A stretch of DNA of 64,000 nucleotides, taken from Streptomyces sp. NBC_00448 (GTDB taxonomy: Bacteria > Actinomycetota > Actinomycetes > Streptomycetales > Streptomycetaceae). Positions within the stretch are counted from its first letter, which is position 1; each line of letters starts with the position of its first letter. The notes under the pieces are model-generated. The model made no database searches. It was not told where the DNA came from and worked only from the letters and a program-made list of their open reading frames with translations. A program made the translations under genes and the position numbers. Location: the NCBI RefSeq assembly GCF_036014115.1, contig NZ_CP107913.1, positions 2,235,001 through 2,299,000 of the forward strand. Direction: 5' to 3'. This document shows positions 9,459 through 18,069 of this stretch, in pieces.

Positions 9459-9649
9459 GCCCTCAACGGTACCCGGCGCAGGTGACGGGCCGTATGCGCC
9501 GCAGGACGGACTGTCCTGGTCCCTGTGGACTAGGGCCAAGTGCCCGCGCCGGTTGCGGCGGCCGCCCGAGGCGGGCGGCGCGGTCGCGTTCCTACGGTGA
9601 GGGCATCGGGTCCGGCGACCGCGCCGGGCCGTGGCGGAAGGCGGGGACC

Positions 9650-10480
9650 ATGCCGGTGGCGATCATCACGGGCGCGTCGCGCGGGTTGGGCCGGGCGCTG
9701 GCCGAGGAGCTGGCCGGCCGAGGCTGGGACCTGGTGCTGGACGGCCGCGACGCGGACAGGCTGCGGGCGGCGGTACGGGACCTGGAGCGCGACCGAACCG
9801 ACGATCCGACAACCCTCAAATCGGGCGAACCTCGCAATGCCTCCTATATAGGGGACAAAGGTGCGCGGGGTCCAGAGGGCGGAAGCACAGCACCGGACCG
9901 GCCGGCGCGCGGCCGGGTACGGGCGGTCGCCGGCGACGTGACGCGCCCGGAGCACCGGGCCGAGCTGGTCGCGGCGGCCCGGGAACTGGGCGGCGGCGCG
10001 GGCCCGGACCTGCTGGTCAACAACGCGAGCTCGCTGGGCGCGGAGCCACTGGTGCCGCTGGCCGAGCTGGCCGAGGACGGGCTGCGCGAAGCGCTGGAGA
10101 CCAATGTCATGGCGCCCTTCGCCCTGGTCAGGGCGGTGCTGCCGGGGTTGCGGGCGGCAGGCGGCGCGGTGCTGAACGTCAGCTCGGACGCGGCCGTGGC
10201 GGCGTATCCCACCTGGGGCGGGTACGGCGCCAGCAAGGCCGCGCTCGACCACCTGTCGGCGGTGCTGGCCGAGGAGGAACCCGCGGTCCGGGTGTGGTGG
10301 GTGGACCCCGGCGACCTGCGGACCGAGCTGTACGCGGCGGCGGTGCCGGACGACCCCGACTTCGCGGAGCGGCCGCTGCCGGAGCAGGTGGCGCCCGCGG
10401 TGCTGCGGCTGCTCGACGGCCCGGCCGGCAGCGGCCGCTACGTCGCCGCCGAACTGACCGGCCCGAAGGAGGCGCGATGA
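9650..10480 (+). CDS. short-chain dehydrogenase/reductase (SDR) with an insert
   Basis: This 276-residue NAD(P)-dependent oxidoreductase has the Rossmann motif TGASRGLG, NNAS (in LLVNNASSLG), the catalytic Ser (VSSDAAV) and the YxxxK pair (YGASKAALD). Between residues about 49 and 85 it carries an extra segment unlike the rest of the protein, encoded by AT-richer DNA (9797-9900) and lying between the second helix and the GDV strand. The stop codon overlaps the ATG of the QueA-like gene (ATGA), so the two are translationally coupled. The substrate is unknown. Confidence 0.93.
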   Translation: MPVAIITGASRGLGRALAEELAGRGWDLVLDGRDADRLRAAVRDLERDRTDDPTTLKSGEPRNASYIGDKGARGPEGGSTAPDRPARGRVRAVAGDVTRPEHRAELVAAARELGGGAGPDLLVNNASSLGAEPLVPLAELAEDGLREALETNVMAPFALVRAVLPGLRAAGGAVLNVSSDAAVAAYPTWGGYGASKAALDHLSAVLAEEEPAVRVWWVDPGDLRTELYAAAVPDDPDFAERPLPEQVAPAVLRLLDGPAGSGRYVAAELTGPKEAR

Positions 10481-11625
10481 GCGCGGCGGCACCGGCCCTG
10501 GTCTGCGAGACCTGCGACGCCGAGGCGGCCCGTGTGGACACCGGGGCCCTGGCAGACCTCCGGCTGCCGCCGGAACTGTCGGCCGCGGTGCCAGCGCCGC
10601 GCCGGGACGCGGTACGGCTGCTGGTCGGGCGGCGGAGCAGCGGCGAGGTGACCCACCACGGGTTCCGCGAGCTGCCCGGGCTGCTGCGGGCCGGGGACGT
10701 GCTGGTGGTCAACACGTCGAGGACGCTGCCGGCGGCGCTGGACGGCTGGGCGGCGGACCCGGGCACCGGCGGGACCGCCGGCGCCCGGGCCGCCTCGAAG
10801 GCCGGCCCGCCCGTGGTGGTGCACTTCTCCACCCGGCGCGACGACGGCCGCTGGGTGGTGGAAGTGCGCTCCCCCGACGGGCACGGCTCGACCGTGCGCA
10901 GGCCCGGCGGACCGGCCGGGGCCGAGGTGCGGCTGGCCGGCGGCGGTCGGCTCGTGCTGGAGCGCCCGCTCGACCCGGCCACCGACCGGCTGTGGGTGGC
11001 GTCCGTACGGGTGCCGGACGTGGTGCGGCACCTGCGCCGCCACGGGCGGCCGATCCGCTACGCGTACACCGCACGCGACCAGCCGCTGTCGGCGTACCAG
11101 ACGGTCTTCGGCACGCCGTCGGCCGACGGGCGGGGCTCGGCGGAGATGCCGAGCGCGGGCCGGCCGTTCACCGCGTCGCTGGTCACGGAGCTGGTCAGCC
11201 GGGGGGTGCAGATCGCACCGATCGAGCTGCACACCGGGGTGGCGTCCGCCGAGGCGCACGAACCGCCGTACGCGGAGCCGTACACCGTGCCGGCCAGCAC
11301 CGCGTGGCAGGTGAACGCGGCCCGGGCGGCCGGCGGGCGGTTGGTGGCGGTCGGCACCACGGCCGTGCGCGCGCTGGAGTCGGCGGCCGACGGGCGCGGG
11401 GTGGTGCGGGCGGCACACGGCTGGACGGAGCTGGTGATCACCCCGGAGCGCGGGGTGCGCGCGGTGGACGGCCTGCTGACCGGGCTGCACGAGCCGGAGG
11501 CGTCCCACCTGCTGATGCTGCGGGCCCTGTCGGGCGACGGGCTGCTCACCCGCGTCTACGCGGAAGCGTTGCGCGGCCGTTATCTCTGGCACGAGTTCGG
11601 AGACGTCAACCTGCTGCTGCCATAA
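10477..11625 (+). CDS. QueA-like S-adenosylmethionine:tRNA ribosyltransferase-isomerase family protein
   Basis: QueA transfers the ribosyl group of SAM to 7-aminomethyl-deazaguanine in tRNA during queuosine synthesis. This 382-residue homologue keeps the core: GDVLVVNTSRTLPAAL, YAYTARDQPLSAYQTVFG, SAGRPFT, ELHTGVAS...HEPPYAEPYTV, GGRLVAVGTTAVRALES, and a LHEPEASHLLMLRALSG C-terminus. It differs from classical QueA by a longer N-terminus with a CETCD motif and by divergent active-site blocks. No other queuosine gene is nearby; it is coupled to an SDR gene. An AAGGAGG ribosome binding site precedes the ATG. Confidence 0.9.
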   Translation: MSAAAPALVCETCDAEAARVDTGALADLRLPPELSAAVPAPRRDAVRLLVGRRSSGEVTHHGFRELPGLLRAGDVLVVNTSRTLPAALDGWAADPGTGGTAGARAASKAGPPVVVHFSTRRDDGRWVVEVRSPDGHGSTVRRPGGPAGAEVRLAGGGRLVLERPLDPATDRLWVASVRVPDVVRHLRRHGRPIRYAYTARDQPLSAYQTVFGTPSADGRGSAEMPSAGRPFTASLVTELVSRGVQIAPIELHTGVASAEAHEPPYAEPYTVPASTAWQVNAARAAGGRLVAVGTTAVRALESAADGRGVVRAAHGWTELVITPERGVRAVDGLLTGLHEPEASHLLMLRALSGDGLLTRVYAEALRGRYLWHEFGDVNLLLP

Positions 11626-11658
11626 GGGCTTTCGGCCCCCGAATAAGCGTCACATAAA

Positions 11659-11695
11659 GCACCCCCTCCGTCACCTTCCGCGACGCAGGGGGTGC
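11659..11695 (+). terminator. hairpin terminator after the QueA-like gene
   Basis: Perfect 9-bp stem (GCACCCCCT 11659-11667, AGGGGGTGC 11687-11695) with a 19-nt loop, 33 nt after the QueA-like stop codon. As is common in this group there is only a weak T stretch (CCCCTTG). Confidence 0.65.
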
Positions 11696-11731
11696 CCCCT
11701 TGTGACCTCACCTATAGGACCTGCGTCACAT

Positions 11732-11884
11732 ACTAAGGCGCTTAGTGGAATTCGGGTCCCGAAACTCCGGGAGAAAACCCGGGAACTCCGGCGCGGGCGC
11801 CGGCCGCATCTACGAGTTCGGCTCGTAGCAGGGCTCATTGACCCCCGATTTCCGACCCTCTAACAATTCTCGGGTCCCAATCGG
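11732..11884 (+). promoter_or_regulatory. hairpin-chain 5' leader of the transglycosylase gene
   Basis: Six consecutive inverted repeats fill this stretch: ACTAAG/CTTAGT (11732-11746), TTCGG/CCGAA (11751-11763), CCGGG/CCCGG (11767-11782), CCGGCG/CGCCGG (11788-11803), CTACGAG/CTCGTAG with a TTCGG loop (11810-11828), and a nested pair CCGATT/AATCGG (11845-11884) enclosing GACCC/GGGTC (11854-11876). The start codon follows at 11900. This looks like a structured regulatory RNA. It does not show the conserved blocks I know of the c-di-AMP (ydaO) riboswitch that precedes several Streptomyces cell-wall hydrolase genes. Confidence 0.55.
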
Positions 11885-11899
11885 AAGAGGTAATCCCGC

Positions 11900-12751
11900 A
11901 TGCAGCTCCCCACGATCCCGAAGATCGACCGACTGTCCAGGAAGCACAAGATCACGGTGGCCGGTGTCGCCGCCGCCGCGGCCGTTGCACTGACAGTCAC
12001 CGGTCTCGAGGCGACCGCTGGTGGGTCGGCTGTCGCCGCAGGCGACCCGACTGGGTTCTCCGTCTCCACCGGCGACCAGGTCAAGAGCATCAGCCCCGAG
12101 TCCGGCATGGCCTCCCAGAAGGCCATGTCCGACCAGGCCACTGCTCAGAAGAAGGCCGCCGCGGACGCCGCGGCGAAGAAGAAGGCGGCTGCGGACGCCG
12201 TCGCGAAGAAGAAGGCCGCGGACGCGGCTGCGGCGAAGAAGAAGGCGGCCGACGAGGCCGCCGCGCGCGCCAAGGAAGCGGCCAACCGCTCCACCAAGCG
12301 CGTCGTGATCAAGAAGACCGCGCCGGTGATCAAGAAGACCGCGCCGGTGGCCAAGAAGGCCGCCCCGGTCACCAAGGCCGCTCCGGTCGCGAAGGCCACG
12401 ACCGCGGCACCGGCCGCGGTGACCTACCCGAACAACCTGGACGGCTGGATTCGCGAGGCCCGGGCCACCCTGGCCGCGCACAACATTCCGGTCCCGACGT
12501 ACAACGGCATTTACCGCAACGTCATTCGGGAGTCGTCCGGCAACCCGAACGCGATCAACCTGTGGGACTCGAACGCCGCGAAGGGCATTCCCTCCAAGGG
12601 CCTGCTCCAGACCATCGACCCCACGTTCAACGCGTACCACGTCTCCGGCACCTCGTGGAACGTCTACAACCCGGTCGCGAACATCGCCGCCGCCTGCAAC
12701 TACGCGTACCACGTGTACGGCGGCATGGACAACGTGAACTCGGCGTACTGA
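11900..12751 (+). CDS. secreted lytic transglycosylase-like (SLT) protein
   Basis: This 283-residue protein probably cleaves or binds peptidoglycan outside the cell. It has an N-terminal Sec signal (KHKITVAGVAAAAAVALTV...), a Lys/Ala-rich helical region with repeated AAAKKKAA units (about residues 80-125), KKTAPV repeats (about 135-165), and a C-terminal SLT domain starting at YPNNLDGWIREARATL. The catalytic Glu is in YRNVIRESSGNPNAIN, followed by SKGLLQTIDPTFNAYH. The AAGAGG ribosome binding site is 9 nt upstream. A perfect palindromic terminator follows. Confidence 0.94.
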   Translation: MQLPTIPKIDRLSRKHKITVAGVAAAAAVALTVTGLEATAGGSAVAAGDPTGFSVSTGDQVKSISPESGMASQKAMSDQATAQKKAAADAAAKKKAAADAVAKKKAADAAAAKKKAADEAAARAKEAANRSTKRVVIKKTAPVIKKTAPVAKKAAPVTKAAPVAKATTAAPAAVTYPNNLDGWIREARATLAAHNIPVPTYNGIYRNVIRESSGNPNAINLWDSNAAKGIPSKGLLQTIDPTFNAYHVSGTSWNVYNPVANIAAACNYAYHVYGGMDNVNSAY

Positions 12752-12780
12752 TCGAACGATCCGCCGAATGCGGGAACCCG

Positions 12781-12816
12781 AAAGGGCGGTGGGACGCATG
12801 CGTCCCACCGCCCTTT
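12781..12816. terminator. bidirectional terminator between convergent genes
   Basis: A 36-bp perfect palindrome, with AAAGGGCGGTGGGACGCA as the left arm (12781-12798) mirrored to 12816. It has A-rich and T-rich ends, so it can work as a rho-independent terminator for the transglycosylase gene on the plus strand and the FHA-ABC gene on the minus strand. Confidence 0.9.
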
Positions 12817-12855
12817 TGCCTGCCCTGAACTGCCCGCGGCAAGGCCGCGGCCCGG

Positions 12856-15597
12856 CTACTTCCGCATGACCTCCGGCTCGTGCCGGCGCAGCAGCCGGGC
12901 GACGACGAAGCCGCACAGCACGGACATCGCCAGCAGCACCACGACGTCCAACGTCCAGGTGCCCGCGGTGTGCTGCCACAGCGCGTCATGCGTCCTGCGG
13001 GTCGGGTCCCATGGCAGCAGCGTGTTGAGGCTCGCCGTGGCGCCCGCCCCGGCCACCGCCCAGCGGGCCGGCATCAGCCAGGACAGCTGCTCCACCCCGG
13101 GCTTGCCGTAGAGCTGGAAGAGCACACCGGTGAAGACGATCTGCACGATGGCGAACATGACCAGCAGCGGCATGGTCTTCTCCGCCGTCTTCACCAGCGC
13201 CGAGATGATCAGGCCGACCATCATCGAGGTGAAGCCGAACACGATGATGACCAGCGTCATCTCCACGCCCGGGTGGCTGTGCAGGACGACGCCCTGGGTG
13301 GGCATCTTGCGCGGCGCGAAGCCGATGCCGCAGATGATCGCGCCCTGCAGCGCGGTGATCAGGCCGAGCACGATGACCTTGGACATCAGGTACGCCGACC
13401 GGGACAGCCCGACCGCGCGTTCCCGCTCGTAGATCACCCGCTCCTTGATCAGCTCGCGGACCGAGTTCGCCGCGCCCGCGAAGCACGCGCCGACCGCGAG
13501 GATCATCAGGATGGTGCCCGCGTCCTTGTTCTGGAAGTACGGCGCCTTGCCGAGGCCGAGGCCGTAGTCGGCGGGGATCAGGATGCTGACCACGCCGAGC
13601 ACCGCGGGCAGGATCACCATCAGCCCGATGAAGCCCCGGTCGGAGACGATCACCGACAGGTAGCGCCGGACCAGCGTGACCAGCTGCGAGCCCCAGCCCT
13701 GCGGCTTGGGCGGCCGCGCCGCCTGGTACGGGATGTAGTGCGCGGCCTGCGGGGCCGCCTGGTCCAGCTCGGCCGCGTACGTCTGGTAGTGCTGCGAACC
13801 GCGCCAGCGGCCGGACCAGTCGTAGTCGCGGTAGTTCTCGAACGCGGAGAAGACGTCGGCCCAGTTGTCGTAGCCGAAGAAGGTCAGCGCCTCGTCCGGC
13901 GGGCCGAAGTACGCCACCGCGCCGCCCGGCGCCATGACCAGCAGCTTGTCGCACAGCGCCAGTTCCGCCACCGAGTGGGTGACGACCAGGACGGTCCGGC
14001 CGTCGTCGGCGAGGCCGCGCAGCAGCTTCATCACGTCGCGGTCCATGCCCGGGTCGAGGCCGGAGGTCGGCTCGTCCAGGAAGATCAGCGACGGCTTCGT
14101 CAGCAGCTCCAGGGCGACCGAGACGCGCTTGCGCTGGCCGCCGGAGAGCGAGGTGACCTTCTTGTCGGCGTGGATGTCGAGCTTCAGCTCGCGCAGCACC
14201 TCGTCGATCCGCGCCTCGCGCTCCGCGGTCGCGGTGTCGCCGGGGAAGCGGAGCTTGGCGGCGTACCGCAGCGCGGTCCTGACCTGGAGCTCCTTGTGCA
14301 GGATGTCGTCCTGCGGGACCAGGCCGATGCGCTGGCGCAGCTCCGCGAACTGCTTGTACAGGTTGCGGTTGTCGTACAGCACCTCGCCCTGGTCGGCCGG
14401 CCGGTAGCCGGTCAGCGCGCGCAGCAGGGTCGACTTGCCGGAGCCGGACGGGCCGATCACGCCGATCAGCGACTTCTCCGGCACCCCGAAGGAGACGTCC
14501 CGCAGGATCGTCTTCGTGGTCTTGCCGTGCGGCACCGTCACCGACAGGCGGCGGGCGGAGAACGACACGTCGCCGGTGTCGACGAACTCCTCCAGCCGGT
14601 CGCCGACCAGCCGGAAGGTGGAGTGGCCCACGCCGACGATGTCGTTGGGGCCCAGCAGATGGCGCTGCACCGGCTGGCCGTTGACGTAGGTGCCGTTGTG
14701 GCTGCCCAGGTCGGCGATCTCGTAGCGGCCGTCCGGGTGCGCGCGGAACTCCGCGTGGTAGCGGGAGACCTGGAGGTCGGAGACGACCAGCTCGTTCTCC
14801 AGCGCGCGGCCGATCTTCATCACCCGGCCCAGCGCGAGCTGGTGGAAGGTGGTGGGGCTGCGCACGCCGTAGCCGGGCGCTCCGCCCTGCGGCTGCTGCT
14901 GCGGAGACTGCTGCGGCTGCGGTGGTTGCTGCGGGGCTTGCTGCATCTGCGGGCCGGGCGGCTGCGGTTGCTGCTGGGGCGGCTGGCCCCAGCCCTGCTG
15001 CGGCGGCTGTTGCGGTGGGACCTGCGCGGGCGGAGCGCCCCAACCCCCCGCGCCCTGCTGCCCCTGCTGCGGGACGCCCTGCGGCTGTCCCGCGTACATC
15101 TGCGGCTGCTGCTGCGGGGGTTGGTACTGCGGCTGCGGCGGTTGTGGCGGTTGCTGCGGGCGCGCCTGGGGCGGTGCCTGCTGGTAGGCGGCCGCCTGCT
15201 GCGGGGCCTGTTGAGGTGCGGACTGCGGCGCGGCCTGGGCCGAGGCGGCCCCCGCGGCCGCCGCGCCCACACCCGCTCCGGCGCCCACACCCGCGGGACC
15301 GGTGAAGTCCAGCCGGGGCCCGTCGGTCGCGTTGCCGAGGTGGACCGCGGCGCCGGGCCCGACGTCGGCGTGCTGGACCCGCCGGCCCTGCACGAAAGTG
15401 CCGTTGGTGCTGCCCAAGTCCTCCAGCAGCCAGCCGCGTTCACCGCGGCGGATCGTGGCGTGCCGCCAGGACACCCTCGGATCGTCGAGGACGAGGTCGC
15501 CTTGCGGGTCGCGGCCGAGGCTGTAGGACCGGGATGGGTCCAGCGGCCAGGTCTGTCCGTTGAGTTCGAGTACGAGTTCAGGCACCCCATGCCCCAT
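12856..15597 (-). CDS. FHA-domain ABC transporter (ATPase-permease fusion, ABC-2 type)
   Basis: This 913-residue half-transporter resembles mycobacterial Rv1747. Order: FHA domain 1 (about residues 12-100; SLGRDPQGDLVLDDPRVSWRH and GSTNGTFV), a Pro/Gln-rich linker (about 115-235), FHA domain 2 (about 245-330; RYHAEFR, GSHNGTYVNG), an ABC ATPase (Walker A GPSGSGKST, signature LSGGQRKRVS, Walker B LIFLDEPTSGLD) and six C-terminal membrane helices. FHA domains bind phosphothreonine, so a Ser/Thr kinase very likely controls it. The ATG at 15597 was preferred because GGGGGAC precedes it; an ATG at 15621 is also open. Substrate unknown. Confidence 0.95.
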   Translation of the reverse strand: MGHGVPELVLELNGQTWPLDPSRSYSLGRDPQGDLVLDDPRVSWRHATIRRGERGWLLEDLGSTNGTFVQGRRVQHADVGPGAAVHLGNATDGPRLDFTGPAGVGAGAGVGAAAAGAASAQAAPQSAPQQAPQQAAAYQQAPPQARPQQPPQPPQPQYQPPQQQPQMYAGQPQGVPQQGQQGAGGWGAPPAQVPPQQPPQQGWGQPPQQQPQPPGPQMQQAPQQPPQPQQSPQQQPQGGAPGYGVRSPTTFHQLALGRVMKIGRALENELVVSDLQVSRYHAEFRAHPDGRYEIADLGSHNGTYVNGQPVQRHLLGPNDIVGVGHSTFRLVGDRLEEFVDTGDVSFSARRLSVTVPHGKTTKTILRDVSFGVPEKSLIGVIGPSGSGKSTLLRALTGYRPADQGEVLYDNRNLYKQFAELRQRIGLVPQDDILHKELQVRTALRYAAKLRFPGDTATAEREARIDEVLRELKLDIHADKKVTSLSGGQRKRVSVALELLTKPSLIFLDEPTSGLDPGMDRDVMKLLRGLADDGRTVLVVTHSVAELALCDKLLVMAPGGAVAYFGPPDEALTFFGYDNWADVFSAFENYRDYDWSGRWRGSQHYQTYAAELDQAAPQAAHYIPYQAARPPKPQGWGSQLVTLVRRYLSVIVSDRGFIGLMVILPAVLGVVSILIPADYGLGLGKAPYFQNKDAGTILMILAVGACFAGAANSVRELIKERVIYERERAVGLSRSAYLMSKVIVLGLITALQGAIICGIGFAPRKMPTQGVVLHSHPGVEMTLVIIVFGFTSMMVGLIISALVKTAEKTMPLLVMFAIVQIVFTGVLFQLYGKPGVEQLSWLMPARWAVAGAGATASLNTLLPWDPTRRTHDALWQHTAGTWTLDVVVLLAMSVLCGFVVARLLRRHEPEVMRK

Positions 15598-15986
15598 TTG
15601 TTGTCCCCCGAAGTCCCCCATGGAGGGGCAGTCTAGGGATTGCGAACATCGGGAGGAACTGTTTCAGGCTCGGATCGGTCACCGATTGCCACCCTCCACG
15701 CCCCACGACGCACCCTGCGCACCCCCGGTTCCGCGCCGCGACGCCTTCGGTCCGACCCGGTTCGGCGAGTGCCGGATAAGTAGTACCACCCCGGCAGGGC
15801 GCCCCGCGCCGGACCGCACGACCCGCGTCCCGCCGTACCGCCCTGGCCCGACCCGGCCGTACGGTCCCTGTCCGGCCGCGCGCCCCGCGTCCCGCCGTAC
15901 GGCACCCGCTCCCCCGGCGCCCCGGGTGTCCGCCAGCCGGGACAGCTGGTGCCCGGCCGGCGGACGGCGGATACGGTGGGACCACC
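15598..15986. other. divergent intergenic region, no gene seen
   Basis: This 389-bp gap separates the divergent FHA-ABC and serB genes and should hold both promoters. A 17-bp direct repeat, CCCGCGTCCCGCCGTAC, occurs at 15822-15838 and 15884-15900. I see no convincing -10/-35 pair, structured RNA or small ORF. Confidence 0.5.
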
Positions 15987-17255
15987 ATGAACGACGCCCC
16001 GCAGACCCCACCGGCAGCCGCCGCGGACGAGATCGTCCCCACGCTTCCCGCGGCCGACGCGCCGACCCTCCTGGTCAAGATCTTCGGCAAGGACCGGCCC
16101 GGGCTCACCGCCGGGCTCTTCGAGACGCTCGCCGGCTACGACGTGGCCGTGGTGGACATCGAGCAGGTGGTGACCCGTGGCCGGATCGTGCTGTGCGCGC
16201 TGGTCACCGCCCCCACCGCCCGTGGCGCGGAGAGCGAGCTGCGGGTCACCGTGCACGGCTGGGCCGAGTCGATGAAGATGCAGGCCGAGATCATCTCCGG
16301 GATCGGCGACAACAGCCCGCGCGGCGCGGGCCGTTCCCATGTCACGGTGCTCGGCCGGCCGCTGGTACCGGAGTCCATCGCGGCCATAGCGGCTCTGATC
16401 ACCGAGGTCGGCGGGAACATCGACCGTATCTTCCGGCTGGCGAAGTACCCGGTGACCGCGGTGGAGTTCGCGGTGTCCGGCGCCGAGCACACCGCGCTGC
16501 GCTCCGCGCTGGCGCTGGAGTCCGCCGCGCGCGGGGTGGACGTGGCCGTGGTGCCGTCCGGGCTCCAGCGCCGGGCGCAGCGGCTGGTGGTCATGGACGT
16601 GGACTCCACCGTCATCCAGGACGAGGTGATCGAGCTGTTCGCCGCGCACGCCGGGTGCGAGGAGCAGGTCGCCGAGGTGACGGCGGCGGCGATGCGCGGC
16701 GAGCTGGACTTCGAGCAGTCGCTGCACGCGCGGGTGGCGCTGCTGGCCGGTCTCGACGCGTCCGTGGTGGACAAGGTGCGCGCCGAGGTGCGGCTGACCC
16801 CCGGCGCCCGCACCCTGGTGCGTACGCTCAAGCGGCTCGGCTACCAGGTCGGCGTGGTCTCGGGCGGCTTCACCCAGGTGACCGACGACCTCAAGGAGCG
16901 GCTGGGGCTGGACTTCGCGGCCGCCAACACCCTGGAGATCGTCGACGGGCGGCTGACCGGCAAGGTGACCGGGCCGATCGTGGACCGCGCCGGGAAGGCA
17001 CGGCTGCTGCGCTCCTTCGCGCAGCTCGCGGGGGTGCCGCTGAGCCAGACGGTGGCCGTCGGCGACGGCGCCAACGACCTGGACATGCTCAACACCGCTG
17101 GCCTCGGCGTGGCCTTCAACGCGAAGCCGCTGGTGCGGGAGGCGGCCGACGCCGCGGTGACCGTCCCCTTCCTGGACACCGTGCTGTACCTGCTGGGGAT
17201 CACCCGCGAGGAGATCGAGGCGGCCGACGCGCTGGACGGCACGGTCACCGACTGA
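15987..17255 (+). CDS. serB: phosphoserine phosphatase SerB with N-terminal ACT domains
   Basis: This enzyme catalyses the last step of serine biosynthesis, hydrolysing O-phospho-L-serine. The 422-residue protein has two N-terminal ACT-like regulatory domains (about residues 28-190; LVKIFGKDRPGLTAGLFETL opens the first), then a HAD phosphatase: motif I VMDVDSTVIQDEVIE (nucleophile Asp in DVDST), motif II VSGGFTQV, and motif III VGDGANDLDML. The ACT domains suggest allosteric control by serine, as in the mycobacterial enzyme. The ATG at 15987 is preceded by GGTGGGA. Confidence 0.96.
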   Translation: MNDAPQTPPAAAADEIVPTLPAADAPTLLVKIFGKDRPGLTAGLFETLAGYDVAVVDIEQVVTRGRIVLCALVTAPTARGAESELRVTVHGWAESMKMQAEIISGIGDNSPRGAGRSHVTVLGRPLVPESIAAIAALITEVGGNIDRIFRLAKYPVTAVEFAVSGAEHTALRSALALESAARGVDVAVVPSGLQRRAQRLVVMDVDSTVIQDEVIELFAAHAGCEEQVAEVTAAAMRGELDFEQSLHARVALLAGLDASVVDKVRAEVRLTPGARTLVRTLKRLGYQVGVVSGGFTQVTDDLKERLGLDFAAANTLEIVDGRLTGKVTGPIVDRAGKARLLRSFAQLAGVPLSQTVAVGDGANDLDMLNTAGLGVAFNAKPLVREAADAAVTVPFLDTVLYLLGITREEIEAADALDGTVTD

Positions 17256-17269
17256 GCCGGGACGGGCCG

Positions 17270-17296
17270 GGCGCGCGATCCGGCCGCCCGCGCGCC
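17270..17296 (+). terminator. possible serB terminator hairpin
   Basis: Seven-bp inverted repeat GGCGCGC (17270-17276) and GCGCGCC (17290-17296) between the convergent serB and SixA-like genes. There is no T tract, so the call is tentative. Confidence 0.35.
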
Positions 17297-17322
17297 GCAC
17301 TCCCGCGGGCTCCTCGCGCTCG

Positions 17323-17844
17323 CTATCCCTCGTGCGGCGCCCAGAACCCGGTGAGCCGGGCCACGCCGTGCTCGGCGGACTTCCACGGCCCGGTGAAGGT
17401 GAGGACGGCGAAGGCCGCGGTGGGGAAGCCGCCACGGTGCATCCGGGACAGCGCGTCGCTGTCCGCCGAGCCGGCCAGCGCCTCGGCGAGGGCGTGCATG
17501 CCCGGGTTGTGGCCGACCAGCAGCAGCGAGCCGACGCTGTCGGGGGTCTCCCCGATCAGGGCCAGCAGGTCGCCGAGACTCGCGTCGTAGAGCCGCTCCT
17601 CGTAGACGGTCTTGGGGCGGTGCGTCATCTCGTGCGCGACGAGTTTCCACGTCTCGCGGGTGCGGGTGGCGGTGGAGCACAGGGCGAGGTCGGGGGTGAT
17701 GCCGTCGTCGGTGAAGCGGCGGCCGGCCGCGGGCGCGTCCAGCCGGCCGCGGTCGGCCAGCGGGCGCTCGTGGTCCGGCACGGACGGCCAGTCGGCCTTG
17801 GCGTGCCTGAGCAGGACGATGGTGCGGGTCGAATCGGCGGTCAT
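17323..17844 (-). CDS. SixA-like histidine phosphatase family protein
   Basis: This 173-residue member of the branch-2 histidine phosphatase superfamily starts TIVLLRHAKADWP, containing the RHxK form of the RHG catalytic motif, with the second catalytic histidine in LLLVGHNPGMH. SixA enzymes remove phosphate from phosphohistidine (for example on HPt domains), but related proteins act on small phosphoesters, so the substrate is open. It converges on serB. Confidence 0.93.
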   Translation of the reverse strand: MTADSTRTIVLLRHAKADWPSVPDHERPLADRGRLDAPAAGRRFTDDGITPDLALCSTATRTRETWKLVAHEMTHRPKTVYEERLYDASLGDLLALIGETPDSVGSLLLVGHNPGMHALAEALAGSADSDALSRMHRGGFPTAAFAVLTFTGPWKSAEHGVARLTGFWAPHEG

Positions 17845-18069
17845 GTCCTTCAGCTTTCCAGAATTCCGGCCGGCGGGCGCGGGCTGGCCGGTCTCCCGAG
17901 GTCAGCGGGCTTCCGCCGCACCTGGAAAACACCCCACCCCGGCGGTGACGGCCGGTGACCGCCGATAACGGCAGGGGCGGGCCGGACGCGCATCGGGCCG
18001 GGTCGGGGCCCGCTCCAGGCCGCATCCACGCCGGGTCCGGGCCCGATCCACGCCAGGCCCGGGCCCGGC

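Noticed and set aside
11700..11899. c-di-AMP (ydaO) riboswitch upstream of the transglycosylase gene
   Set aside because: Other Streptomyces hydrolase genes have one, but the conserved GGGGAACC, GGGTGAATC and GACAGCTAACCTCG-type blocks are not present here; only a weak TCTAACAATTCTCGG resemblance. Reported as an unassigned structured leader instead.
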